Assembly (NCBI GenBank): GCA_024734495.1
Contig: JALMQS010000102.1
Coordinates: 10,325,140 to 10,389,139 of the forward strand
DNA from: Forficula auricularia
Lineage: Eukaryota; Arthropoda; Insecta; Dermaptera; Forficulidae
Length of the DNA stretch: 64,000 nt
Direction of reading: 5' to 3'
The number at the start of each line of letters is the position of its first letter. Position 1 is the stretch's first letter. Both the position numbers and the translations under genes were made by a program. Of the stretch, positions 33,890-45,334 are shown piece by piece. The notes below the pieces were generated by a model, which was not told where the DNA came from, did no database searches, and saw only the letters and a list, made by a program, of their open reading frames with translations.

Positions 33890-34240
33890 TAGGGCTTGGA
33901 TTTATAGGCACTAACAATCTTTAAAATAGGCAGGCAACTAAGCACTAAAAATAACTAAAATAGGCACTTAAAGGGCATTTTAAGTACAAATAAGCTATTT
34001 AGTGATGGTGTTAACTTTTCATCTTTTGCACTACTATATCCTCCTAAATTCCTGACTATTCTTTCCATTATTGTCCAACCAGGCACTAACACCCAGAATA
34101 GGGCAAAATAAGCATTATAGAGGCACTAACAAATGCCTCTTATTTTATTCACAATTTAATGAAAACGCATAGATATCATAATGGCCTAAATTTTATGCCA
34201 TAAATAAAAAAAAGGCAAATAGGCCGAAATCCGAGCCCTA
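33890..34240. mobile_element. hAT-like miniature element
   Basis: Termini TAGGGCTTGGATTT and its inverse AAATCCGAGCCCTA, with an exact 8-bp duplication GTCATAAC at 33882-33889 and 34241-34248. The interior has AGGCACTAAC-type inverted subterminal repeats. It is an internally deleted relative of the transposase-bearing copy at 57870-61371. Confidence 0.85.
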
Positions 34241-34258
34241 GTCATAACTGTGGAATTT

Positions 34259-34992
34259 ATTTTTAACCGACTTCAAAAAAGGAGGAGGTTCTCTATTCGA
34301 CTGAATTTTTTTTTTTGTGCCTATGTTACCTCATATCTCCGCCAATTATCAACCGATTTTGAAATTTTTTTTTGCATTGGGTCCAGTCTAGCTTCCGATT
34401 GGTCCCATTTTTTTCGTTTTTTTTTCATAGGTATTAGACCTTTTTTATTAGGTTTGTTTAGACCTAACCTCTTTGTTTATGAACCGATTTCGATGGTTCT
34501 TTTTTTATCGAAAGGGGTGTCTTAGGGATGGTGTCATATTAATTTGGTCAAGTTCTGATGATATGATCACTATTAATAACATCACTAAAAAGAGAAAAAT
34601 AAAAATAATTTTTAAGAAAAAATAAAAACCGACTTCAAAAATTAAATGCAACAAATAAAATACACTAAAAGGTATAAAATAATTATTATCTTATTTAGTT
34701 ACAACTAAACGACGAAATATTAACATGAAATTACTTTTTGAAGTTGGTGCCAAACATATACCTTTTATGAATCGCACTCGACGGATCTTACTTAGTACGT
34801 TTGGCGGGTACGCTTGCTTATAGGTATAGTTTGTTTGGCACCGACTTCAAAAAGTAATTTCATGTTAATATTTCGTCGTTTAGTTGTAACTAAATAAGAT
34901 AATAATTATTTTATACCTTTTAGTGTATTTTATTTGTTGTAATTAATTTTTTTGAAGTCGGTTTTTATTTTTTTCTTAAAAATTATTTTTAT
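34259..34992 (-). mobile_element. Family B element, copy B3 (loop isomer I)
   Basis: Tail first (ACCGACTTCAAAAAAGGAGG), foldback module on the right. A 91-aa open frame over the tail is a by-product and recurs only where homopolymer lengths allow. The loop orientation relative to the tail equals B1. Confidence 0.85.
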
Positions 34993-37199
34993 TATTAATC
35001 CTTTGTAATATTTAGCCTCATTTTTGACAAAGTCCTAAGCATAATTTTTATATATACAATTTAAAAATGGAAAACAATATTTATTTTTATTATTCCCGAG
35101 TACATTTTTGTTGATTTTACTTTCACTTAAATGCCGAGTGGAAAGTGAAACGATGGCGGCAGGCTATTTTCAAACACACTACTCAGTGGACTACAAGGGA
35201 AATAATTTAAAAATTAAATCACATTTATAACAAATTAGAAAATTTAAAAAATTGTTTTAATTGTCTAGATCTTAAGAATATGACAAAAAACAAATAAATA
35301 ATGGTAATTTTAGTAGACCAATTTCTACCAAAACTTCACTCGTAGTATTTGGAGAGTCCAGTATCTTAAATATTATTATTTTTTTTTACTTTCACATTTA
35401 TTTTAATTCAAAAGACTTCAAAATGATAATTTCTGGTAAAAACTCAAATTTGCAAATTTGAGCTTTCACAATAATTATTTAAGTTAAGCTATTCCGTTTT
35501 CTTTTTCTTTATGATGATCTGAAGATTATATATTTTATTTTCCATGAGATTCATATTGTATGAATAATCACCGAAAATATGATAAATTGAGTAGATTAAA
35601 ACGTTTAGTAGGTCAACGAGTAAATTAGTTTGACTCTTATCAATTCACTAGACTTATTTTATGACCTGATAAGGATGAACGAGAAAGTTGAAAGCTCGAT
35701 AACAAAACGAAAATTCTGAATTTGTATTTCAATTTGTTGCTTATATATTTATTACAAAATTATTTGATGTTTTTTCATTTAAATTTCAGTTTTACATATT
35801 TAATTCCTTGGATTTATAACGAAATTTTCTTTACCACAATACTACAAACGTACATATTATTTCTATTAATATCTAAAAAATAGAAACCGGGATTTAGTGT
35901 AATAGAAATCTTATTTTTGTGGAAAAATTAAAAGTGAGATTTTTAAAGATATTTATTTATTTTTTGAAAATCTGTGTATGTATTAACAATTAGCTGACTA
36001 TACTGTTGAACCAATTTCAATAATTCAGAGAAGAAGATATTCAATTAAAAAAAACCCTCAAAACAAGCCAAATTGCCAAAGAAAACATCTTTTTACAAAC
36101 GAAATCAGAATAAAAATAAGTAGAAAATGAATAATTAAATCAAATGATAATTTAGAATGAGGAATTATATAAATTTTTTTTATTATTTGATAATAGAAAA
36201 ATTTTAAAAGTTTCATCTTGAGTGTAATATAAATACATATTTGACATGAAAATTTAAGGTAGTTGTTTCGCGACAATACTAGCAAAAAGTTAATGCTAGA
36301 GTATATAGAACATACAATAAGGATTCATAATTCATAAGCCTAAAACTTTTTGCTGTTTATGTACCACTACTAGCCAATCCCGTGCTCGTTTGACAAATCT
36401 GGCAACACTATCAGAGCTTGTATATATTTTATCATAGAAATTTCAGATAAAGTCCATTATAAAGGGAGATTTATTAAACAAAAAGTTCTTAATAAGCGTT
36501 TGAAAGCTGTTGCGACAATGGCTGAAGCGAAAAAACGGCAAAAAAGTACTAAGGTTAACACACTTTTTAGGTTAATAAATGCGTTGTTACCAGCTTGTTT
36601 TTAGCGTAAATTTTTCATTATTTATTCCATATTATCTCAGAAACTGTGTGGTAACTATGAATTAAAATTTTTTTAAAAAATGTATTAGTTATATTTAAAA
36701 GAGAAAGAATTCAATCAATCTTTTTCGGACAAATTCTGAGATTTTAGTAGATTGATTTTTTGAAAAAACTTCCAACTATTTTCAAAAAAAAAAAGATCCT
36801 CAAAACTTTAGTTTTGTATTAGTTATAGTTTAATGTTGGTTTAGTTTTTTTATAACAATAGTAAGAAGAGTTTCTTAATTATAATTAAATATGTATGTAA
36901 ACTTTTCGATATCCTGTATAGTGCAATGTATAAGAGTCTGAAAAACTCTATCTTTAGAATTTATACTATATTGTTCATAAATTTCGTTTTGCCACCAATC
37001 GATGCAGAAGTATTTAAATAATAATCTATCTAAATTTCAAAAAAAATCCTAAAAAAACCCATATGGTGAAACAACTACATTAATGAAGTTATAGTCAGAA
37101 TAGAGTTTTCTTTAATGAAGCGAAAGACAAATCTTTATAATCATCAATAAAATGGAAGTACGCAAACATCTATGTCTGTACAATCCGAGAACTTGCGCG
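34993..37199. other. Longest stretch without assigned repeats
   Basis: About 2.2 kb of AT-rich sequence with none of the window's repeat families. At 36518-36553 an ATG in good context (ACAATGG) opens twelve codons ending at AAG before GTTAAC, which could be a tiny first coding exon with a splice donor. This is weak evidence. If a host gene exists in this window, this region is the likeliest place. Confidence 0.35.
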
Positions 37200-37990
37200 T
37201 TTTTTTTTTTTTTTTTTTTTTAATGCAATCGAATGCAAGAAGGGGTGCACCAGTAAAGATGCAGCCCCTATGGATCTCGAAAGACCCTTGCATTACCGAA
37301 GAGAAGAGAAAGTTGATTAAGTGAGAGGGTGTAGACGTAGGTGTCTATGCACTCCGGTTTTGAAGGTTTGAAGATTATAGGTGCTGGGAAAGATAGAGGC
37401 TGGAAGAGAGTTCCAGTTCCTTGAAGTCATGGGGATATATGTATTCGCGAATGAAGTGGTCCGGCACTTTTCTAATTTGACCGCGAGAGAGTGTTGGGAG
37501 TCGGCAAAACGCGTGCTACGTGCAAAGCATGCTTTGGGGGAAATTATTGATTTTATCTCATCAGAGCACCTGCCGTGATAGTATCTATAGAAAAGGGAAA
37601 GGGCAGAGACATTTCTTCGATGAGCCAGCGAGTCGAGGGAGTCGGTGAGGGTAGAATCGTCAATTAGCCTGACGGCTCGTTTCTGAATTGCATCCAGGGT
37701 AGCAAGAGAGTATTTTGAGGCTCCTCTCCATAGATGAGAGCCGTATTCGAGACAGGGGCGGATTTGGGCCTTGTAGATGGTGAGAAGTTGTGGGGGTTTG
37801 TAAAATCGCTTTGGACCTGAATAAGAAGCCAATCTTCCTTGCTGCAGATTTCGCCACAGAGGAGATGTGTTCATTCCAAGACAGGTCAGATGCGACATAG
37901 ACGCCTAACATGGATAGGCTATCACACATTTTCAGGGTGTGTACTACTAATGGTACGCTGCCTGAGAAAATCAACCCCTGGTATAATAGG
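37200..37990 (-). pseudogene. 3' end of a CR1/jockey-like non-LTR retrotransposon
   Basis: Minus strand. The C-terminal part of a reverse transcriptase ORF is spread over two frames. 37660-37974 gives CDSLSMLGVYVASDLSWNEH, and 37317-37898 gives the continuing thumb region, with YKAQIRPCLEYGSHLWRGA and NWNSLPASIF near the C-terminus. A frameshift lies near 37800. The palm domain with YxDD and the endonuclease are missing (5' truncation is usual for these elements). The ORF ends at 37317 and is followed by about 95 bp of 3' untranslated sequence and a poly-A tail, seen as T at 37200-37221. The CR1/jockey placement is from general resemblance to insect elements. Confidence 0.85.
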
Positions 37991-38420
37991 CAAAGAAAAT
38001 AATTGCCTCTGTTTTTCTTATATTATTTATTATAAACATTAAAGTATTCAAATAGAATTTTATCCAAATGGTATAAAAATTCACTCTAATTCTTGTTAAT
38101 TTTATCTAGAAACATGTTTAATTTATATAAATAATACATTTCTATATCACAGAATTATAATTAGTTCAAAATGTCATGAGGAAAGAGGAGACTCGCTTAT
38201 CATACGGAAGCTTTCTTTTGACACTATTGTCATGTGATCTTTTAACCTGCACTGGCGATTTCTGCTCAGGCAATACCAAAGAAAGAATAAATTGAATTTC
38301 CACCATTCCCAGACTCACTTGGTAAAACTTTTCTAAATATGATATTAAACATAAAATCTAAATGCAATTTAACTTACATATTTTTTTTACTTTATCCATG
38401 TGAAGTAAATAAAATATAAC

Positions 38421-38775
38421 ATTTAGGGAAAGAGGTGTTGGTTTATAGTGAAACATATTAAGAACAGGAGTTTTTAAAGGGTTTTAGTGGTGTTTTTACA
38501 AGTAAAATAAAATTTAAAAAAAATTTAAAAAAAATTTAATTATATTTTTGGAGTTTTGTTTAATACTCTATATATATTTCGGGATTTTAGACCATCACCA
38601 GAAGTTTATGTTTACAAAAGACTGAAGAACAATTTTACATTTTTCGTAATGGGCTAAAATCCCGAAATACATATAGAGTATTAAATAAAACTCCAAAAAT
38701 ATAATTAAATTTTTTTTTTAATTTTATTTTACTTGTGAAACACCACTAAAACTCTTTAAAAAGCTCCTGGAAATA
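38421..38775. mobile_element. Foldback with head module
   Basis: Head GAGGTGTTGGTTTATAGTGA. Arms AGGAGTTTTTAAAGGGTTTT and the inverse AAACTCTTTAAAAAGCTCCT. Inside, on minus, CTGGTGA, T, GG...CC(C), GAAA, TATA, TA (38572-38600) is a degenerate hammerhead-like motif. Confidence 0.6.
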
Positions 38776-39850
38776 GAATATTGTTATCGATCTCGCCTCA
38801 AGCGCGACTTCAAAGGGTCCTCAGGTAAAGACTACGGAACCCATGGTCTCAACCAAAGTCACAAATTGTAGTATTCATTGACGTTGAATTTTTGGGCCTG
38901 TCCAAAATTACATGGAGTCTCGTCCAGAGACCAAAAAGTGCGATTTTTTCATTTATTCCTTGGGGGTGTATTGTGTTAATGTGGATGGGATGTTACCCTT
39001 TTTTAACCGACTTCAAAAAAGGAGGAGGTTCTCTATTCGACTGATTTTTTTTTTTTTTTTTGATTTTTTTTGTGTCTATGTTACCTCATATCTCCGCCAA
39101 TTGTGAACCGATTTTGAAAAAAAATTTTGCATTGGGTTCAACCTAGCTTCCGATTGGTCCCATTTTTTCGTTTTTTTCATAGGTATTAGACCTTTTTTAT
39201 TAGGTTTGTTTAGACCTAACCTCTTTGTTTATGAACCGATTTCGATGTTTCTTTTTTTATCAGATAGGGGGTGTCTTAGGGATGGTGTCATATTAATTTG
39301 GTCAAGTTCTGAAGATATGATCACTATTAATAACATCACTAAAAAGAGAACAATAAAAATAATTTTTAAGAAAAAAATAAAAACCGACTTCAAAAAATTA
39401 AATGCAACAAATAAAATACACTAAAAGGTATAAAATAATTATTATCTTATTTAGTTACAACTAAACGCCGAAATATTAACATGAAATTACTTTTTGAAGT
39501 AGGTGCCAAACATACCTTTTATGAATTGCACTCGACGGATCTTACTTAGAACGTTTGGAGGGTATGCTCGCTTATAGGTATAGTTTGTTTGGTATCGACT
39601 TCAAAAAGTAATTTCATGTTAATATTTCGTCGTTTAGTTGTAACTAAATAAGATAATAATTATTTTATACCTTTTAGTGTATTTTATTTGTTGCATTTAA
39701 TTTTTTGAAGTCGGTTTTTATTTTTTTCTTAAAAATTATTTTTTTCCACACCGTTCAACCAATTGAAATGAAATCGTAGGTATCTATTTCCAGGGACACA
39801 GACACGCAGACATTCAGACACTCGAGGCAGATACACATATACAGAAAAAA
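38770..39850 (+). mobile_element. Family D copy D5 split by B4
   Basis: 38770-38998 carries D interior sequence (GCGACTTCAAAGGGTCCTCA, GACTACGGAACCCATGG). D sequence resumes after B4 with TTTTTCCACACCGTTCAACC. The outer TTTACTTTATCC end is displaced or lost. Confidence 0.65.
38999..39744 (-). mobile_element. Family B element, copy B4 (loop isomer I), nested in D5
   Basis: Complete copy with tail at left. The loop reads like B3. Its insertion splits family D sequence, giving a relative age: D5 before B4. Confidence 0.85.
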
Positions 39851-39965
39851 TCATGCTCGAAAATTATTTTTCTCAACGTTCCAGACATTATTCAACACAA
39901 TATTCAAAAAAAAAATTGAAATTTTTTCTTCAATTCAATGGTGAATAATGCAAAACACACCTTCG

Positions 39966-39969
39966 ATTC

Positions 39970-40002
<33 letters not shown>

Positions 40003-40004
40003 TA
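39966..40004 (+). repeat. (ATT)n microsatellite
   Basis: About 12 units of ATT. Confidence 0.95.
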
Positions 40005-40595
40005 CTATTGAAACGGATTAAATTAATCTCAAAAAGTTATTATAAAGATGATATTTCTTTATTAATTTTGTATTTTTTTAACCGGATAATCTGGAGCTAG
40101 ACCTGCCGGGTGTACCGAATAAAAACCATGATTAGCAATATTTCAATTTTGTAATTGATATTGATCAATACTAATTTAATGTTGAGAAGGTATGATATTA
40201 ACTACAAAAAAAAGAATATTAAATTAAAAAGCGGTCAAAGAAATTTCATTTGAAAAATGAAATTCAAAATAAAAAGTACAAATTTTAATTTAAAATGTTG
40301 TTTTAAATTAATTAAATTTTGAATTCATATATTTTAGAATATAATGACTATATGATAGTAATTTTTATTATATTTCATTTTTTTATCAAAATCAAATGAA
40401 ATCACATTGTAAAATTTTCACTTTTGTCGGAGGGACAAAAAAAGATAATGGTATTTTAACAATATTATTTTCTTTTCTCTCTAAATAAAATATTGTTTTT
40501 TTTAATAATTCTCCGGAAAACAAAATTTTATTTTCCTATCAAAATTCAAAATTAGAAATAATTTTTATAAGCAATCATCCTTATAAAAATTATCT
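40005..40595. other. AT-rich spacer
   Basis: Nothing recognised. Confidence 0.5.
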
Positions 40596-40690
40596 CTTTT
40601 TTTATGATAATGATGAGAGAAGGAGTTACACCAAAAGGTGCAACCCCTATAGTGCCTGGGTTGGCCCCTCCATCGTGAAAAGAAGAAGAG
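40596..40690 (-). repeat. SINE/LINE-type 3' tail
   Basis: On minus: TTTTCACGATGGAGGGGCC, TATAGGGGTTGCACC, then CTCCTTCTCTCATCATTATC and A's. This matches the 3' tail of the SINE in A5 and resembles the 3' tail of the LINE at 37200 (GGGGCTGCATC, GGTGCACCCCTTCTTGCA). Confidence 0.6.
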
Positions 40691-41389
40691 GTCGAAATAC
40701 TAGAAAATGAAGTTTTTCGAGATATTTTGACAGTACTAAATTTCAGGTTATTTTAATAAAATATATATTAAAATAAGTATAAAGAAATTAAATTTTATTT
40801 TACTATCACAAAATCGGAGAACTATTCTCAAATTGGACCCCTTTTCTCTCTTGTGAGAGTGAGTAAAAAGTAAAGTTTTTCGAGATGTTTTGACACTATT
40901 TCTGGTTATGTAAAAAAATACTATAGGGAAATGAAATTTTATTTTACTATGAAAATTGGAGAATCTTAAGTGTAAATGTTCTCTCTTGCGAGGGCAGTGC
41001 AAAAAGTGGATTTTGAATTACCATCAAAATTTTAGAAAATTTAAAATGAATTACTACTATGTGAAGAATATATAAATAAAGAAAAATTTCGAAATAAAAA
41101 TAGTTTTTTTTTAATCAAAAATAATTAAGAAGAGTGCTTTTGGAACTTCTTTTAGCGTGACCTATTTTCTGGAATGATAAAATCTACAGTAATCCAAATA
41201 ACTATAGTATATTTTTTCATTTTCCCATTTCTCATAATATATATTATATATGATTATTTGTTAAGAAATCTTTTTATAAAATGAAAAGACTGTATGTAAT
41301 TGATATATTCCCAAATCAGATTTTCTTTATCTATAGAATTTGGAAGCATGCTAGATATCTCATCGAAATTTTTATGGGTCAGTCTCGGC
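40691..41389. other. AT-rich spacer with duplicated segment
   Basis: GTTTTTCGAGATATTTTGAC (about 40711) and GTTTTTCGAGATGTTTTGAC (about 40875) with surrounding sequence indicate a diverged direct duplication. No gene seen. Confidence 0.4.
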
Positions 41390-42830
41390 AGATAGATATT
41401 GCAGTCACGCTACCTCTTGGAAAGTAATGGCAACCACCAAGAGTATAATTGCTAGTAACCTCTCAAATTAGCACGTTCGGACAGCATTTAGGTCCGTCTA
41501 TTGTATAAAACAACTAAACACACTCAGCACAGGTATATGGAGAGGACCGACACCCGTTTGAGTATGGCCTCAAAGAAGACGAAGAAACTCAGTACTCTAG
41601 CGTCTAGAAGTCTGCTAGGTTGGTGAGGCCATCCAAAAATGTGTAGAGCAAGTTGAAGAGACATTCTAAGACATATCTCAAAAAATATTAGTTTACGCTT
41701 CCATTTACAAAGGATAACCCTTTGTAAATAGAAGCAGACAACCAGAGAGGCAACAAAAGTGAATAAGTACCTAATATATTTTTGCCTCTACGCTAATCCA
41801 AATGGCTTAATTGCTTTGAATCAAATATCTCATCATTTGATTACAAAGAAATCTGGTTTGGATTTGTTCTCAAATAAAATCGCGAAGTCCAAGGGTCAAT
41901 CGCCTCAAATGAAATTCTCATAATTTCAATTTAAAAACGAAAGATTTGGACTTTTTGAGTCGGAAACCGCGCACCGCGAGAACCGGCCAGTGAAGAAGAA
42001 GTTTGATTCTTTAGACCCCAGTAAATGAACCCAGGGCTCCTGAAAGAGATCCTACCTAGCCTGTACCTGTATAGGTATAAGAGACGAAAGGGGCACTTTA
42101 ATTGTGAGGCGACCGAAACCAAGGCGGGTAACGCATCGCACAGTCCCTAGCAACAGGAGAGCCTCTTCGGGGAATACCCACAGTAGACGATCTCATGATC
42201 TTGTTGTCTGTCTGGATATTCCGTCCCTAGATCCGAAAGCGCAACAGCAATGACTGTCAGAGAGATGTACAAATGAGTTTACAAAGGTAGAGGATCTTTC
42301 TGTCAGTCATCGCCTAAAAATTTCCTGAAGTTTACTCACGAGTTCCGGGCAGATCCGGAAATAAGAGGCACTCCTCCTGGAGTCATTCACCGGGCAAAAT
42401 CTAGCATCGAACCCTTGTTCACTGGCTATATTGTGTGAGATCAAATTGATCTCCCGAAATCGCATCGCATCTTAAGATTAGAGGAGACCTGGACCTCAAC
42501 CGATGATTCCGGTCTGGCCGACTCCCCTCGTGGTTCGTTCGTGGCGAGAACAAGACAGTGACTTCGATATTAGCTCTCTGCTGGACTCTAAAGCTAACAC
42601 ATGCACCATTAAGGACCTAACCAGAGCGAACTAGCTAAGATTAGTTAGAGGGCAACCTGAGAGATAAACTTAAAATCTAAATGATCATAAGTGTCCAGCA
42701 GAGGCCCAAGATGGAAAACACTGAGCATGATCTCCCCTCTAATGGACCCACGAGGAAAGCCTGCAGGCTCCGGGCGACAGACTTCAATCCACGCGATAAT
42801 GAATCCTCAAAGCAATTATATTCGTTAGTA
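41390..42830 (+). other. 1.4 kb GC-richer block of unknown origin
   Basis: Composition changes abruptly from the AT-rich flanks. Plus-strand frames read coding-like for short runs (for example MASKKTKKLSTLASRSLLGW near 41561, and EETWTSTDDSGLADSPRGSF near 42481) but are broken by stops and frame changes. I read this as a decayed coding region, perhaps a retroelement ORF1 or 5' part. An unprocessed host transcript is the alternative. A hairpin CTTCCATTTACAAAGG...CCTTTGTAAATAGAAG lies near 41697-41735. Confidence 0.35.
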
Positions 42831-43301
42831 TTTTATCAATAGTGAATATTTACTTTATTATAATAATTTATTATTTAAAATTACTCTCTTATAATTAAAA
42901 TAAGAAATGTTTGATTTAAACATTTGAAATTTAATATTTACATTTTTTTAATTAATTATGAAAAATTTCATATTACTTTATATACATATACATATAGTAC
43001 TATATATCCACATATTATTATATTTTATATTTAATTTTTAATAATATTTGAAAGGCAAGAAATTTTTTTTCACAATAAAGTTTTTAAAACATAATTAATA
43101 AAAACTTTTAAATTTGAATTTGAAATTATTGACCGAATTTTAGAATGTAAAATATTTTATTTTTAATAAATACTTATTTATTTTTATCATTTTACGATTA
43201 AAAAAAAAATTATGATTAATATGCAGAAGGTAATTTTTTTTTTTTAATTTTATTTAATGAATTTTTGTTTCTTATTTATGTATAATTATTAATTATCTTT
43301 A
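42831..43301. other. AT-rich spacer
   Basis: Nothing recognised. Confidence 0.5.
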
Positions 43302-43309
43302 ATATTTGT

Positions 43310-43717
43310 CGAGGGGTGAACCGCGACCTAAAACCTTTTTTTTTTTTTTAATGATATTGATGTGAGAAGGAGATACACCAGAAGGTCCATCCCCTAAAGG
43401 CCTGTATGGGCAGGCCCCTCCATCGTGAAAAGAACAGAGTAGAAGGAAAAGAAGCCGGGATCACGAGCCAAATCTCAGAAAGTTAGATATAGTTCAATTT
43501 ACTAAGTTTTTAGGGGCTTCGAGCAGTGGTAAATTCTCCGCGCGATAAATTAGGTTAAATTTATCTCTCACTTAATTTTTATTACTAGACCCTATACTTA
43601 CAGAAAAAATGTCTGGGTATAGCCAGGAATCGAACCCGAGACCTCCGGGTTGCCAGCCAATAACTGACTGAAATATGCTGACCATTACACCTAATTCCAA
43701 TCGCGGTTTACCCCTCG
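43310..43717 (+). mobile_element. Family A element, copy A5, filled with a SINE
   Basis: Termini CGAGGGGTGAACCGCGACCT and CCAATCGCGGTTTACCCCTCG with an exact 8-bp duplication ATATTTGT (43302-43309 and 43718-43725). The minisatellite interior has been replaced by a reversed SINE, leaving only about 25 bp of family A at each end. Confidence 0.9.
43336..43695 (-). mobile_element. tRNA-derived SINE
   Basis: On minus: a tRNA-like head with TAATGGTCAGCAT (D-arm region) and B box GGTTCGATTCC (43627-43637), T arm TCGGG-TTCGATT-CCTGG paired, and the anticodon-stem-like CAGTC...GGCTG. A roughly 200-bp body follows, then a LINE-like tail (CACGATGGAGGGGCCTGCCC, CTTCTGGTGTATCTCCTTCT) and A's (T run 43336-43349). 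The head is closest to tRNA-Asp/Glu types. The tail resembles the 37-kb LINE 3' end, as expected if that LINE family mobilises it. Confidence 0.75.
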
Positions 43718-43826
43718 ATATTTGTTTAATTTATATGTGGAGATTTGTTATTTGCTCTGAGAAATCAAAACGTTGAATCGGTCTATCAGAGGTGTCTTAA
43801 ATATATTTGGTTGTATTTTTATTTAT

Positions 43827-44162
43827 TTATTTTATTTTTTTATTTTTTGTTCTATTATGTGTGTTTGATATTTTTGTTTTCAATCGTTGGCATTGGCGCA
43901 TTCCCCCCATGTTTTTAACTATATATGAATTTAACAAGTAATCTAGTCTACTAATTAAAAGATGTACGTGCTTTTTTAGACTATTTTTTGAAATACAGGC
44001 CGAAATAGAGTCCCTTAAATCGGGGACAAATACGCACATCTCAGCCCTAATCATCTGAATAGCTAAGGTACCAAGTTGATGATGAATCCCACGGTGGTCG
44101 AGGGCTGCGTCTCTGAAAGAGAATCTCTGCAGCAGATTAAATGCAACACCTAAATGAGACAT
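43827..44162 (-). other. 111-aa open frame in less AT-rich sequence, unassigned
   Basis: The frame starts MSHLGVAFNLLQRFSFRDAA and becomes lysine-rich low complexity at its C-terminus. Amino acid use is balanced over the first 90 residues, unlike random AT-rich frames, and the reading continues upstream without a start. It may be a piece of a transposon or host exon. No family recognised. Confidence 0.3.
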
Positions 44163-45334
44163 TCTAACAACGAGCCCTAATCACTCTTACTTTGTGAAGC
44201 GAAGACAAACCAACCATCAGTCTCGGAGAGCCTCAGAGAACCTAAATAATGACGGGACTCTGAAAATCCTATTGACATCTCTCTATCTATTAAATTCTCA
44301 AAAGGAGAATTTGTCAATTTTGAAAAAAGAATTGTATTTTATTTTAATATTCGAAGGAGGAAGGGTTTGTTTTATTATTTAGAAGTAAGTAGGGGTGAAT
44401 ATTAAAACTTAAATACATTCTATATAGATTTAGCCGAAAATTATTGCATTCTAAAACACTAATTTTATAATTTAATTTATTTTTTTTCTTCTATTCTGAA
44501 TTAATATTTCAATAGAAAAATATAATTTTATTTCAATATTAAAAATAAAGGAGAGTTTTGTTGTTTTTTATTAGTTTTTATTTTACATTCTATACCTGTG
44601 AAGAGAAATAATATTAGTTAGGAATATTGAAATAAAATTTATATTTTGTTTTTTAATTTATAAAAATTTTAAATTTTGATGTAAATGTAAATATTCATTT
44701 TTAATCAACTATTTAACTATCCAAATCTATTCAAAAAATATTTAATTTAATTAATCTAACTAAGTTGTAGCTAAGTTGTTAGGGAATAAAGGGTAGAAAT
44801 GCTGAAAGAGAAAGACATCCTAAATGCTTGTATAGCTAAACTAAAATTGTCTAAATTGAAAAACAATATAAAAAAAGTCCAAAATTGATTCATTTGGATT
44901 AAAATTTTGAAATTGACACCCCAGAACGAATTCGCGCCAATGCATGTGTACTTGCGTTTTATGGTCCAGAATGGTGGATGCATGTTGAAGAAGGTGAAAC
45001 GCAGATCTCGAAGTGAACAGTAGATGCTGGTTAGTAGTAGTAGTAGTAGTAGACCTCGGCAAAGATGGCAGAAGGGCCGATGTTGAAAGCTATTTAGAAA
45101 AATGGATTGAAAGAGATTAACTTTTTGATTAATATTTAAATAATATATTTAAATTTAATTTTTTCAATAATGAAGGTATCCATTCAATATATTTTCAATT
45201 TTTCAAAATATCTCAAAAAACCGTTTATACTATTTAGGTATATAAAAATAAAATAATAAATAGATATGTAGTTGTTAAAGCTTGTACAAATGCTGATGAA
45301 GGAAAGATGGCTGGGAAAATTTTTTATAAATTCG
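44163..45334. other. Spacer with (GTA)n
   Basis: (GTA)6-7 at about 45033-45052 lies in a short complex block (44920-45090) with overlapping small frames of no known homology. The rest is AT-rich. Confidence 0.45.

Noticed and set aside
34250..34525. 91-aa plus-strand open frame
   Set aside because: It is the family B tail read through. Family B copies elsewhere have different frames because of T-run length.
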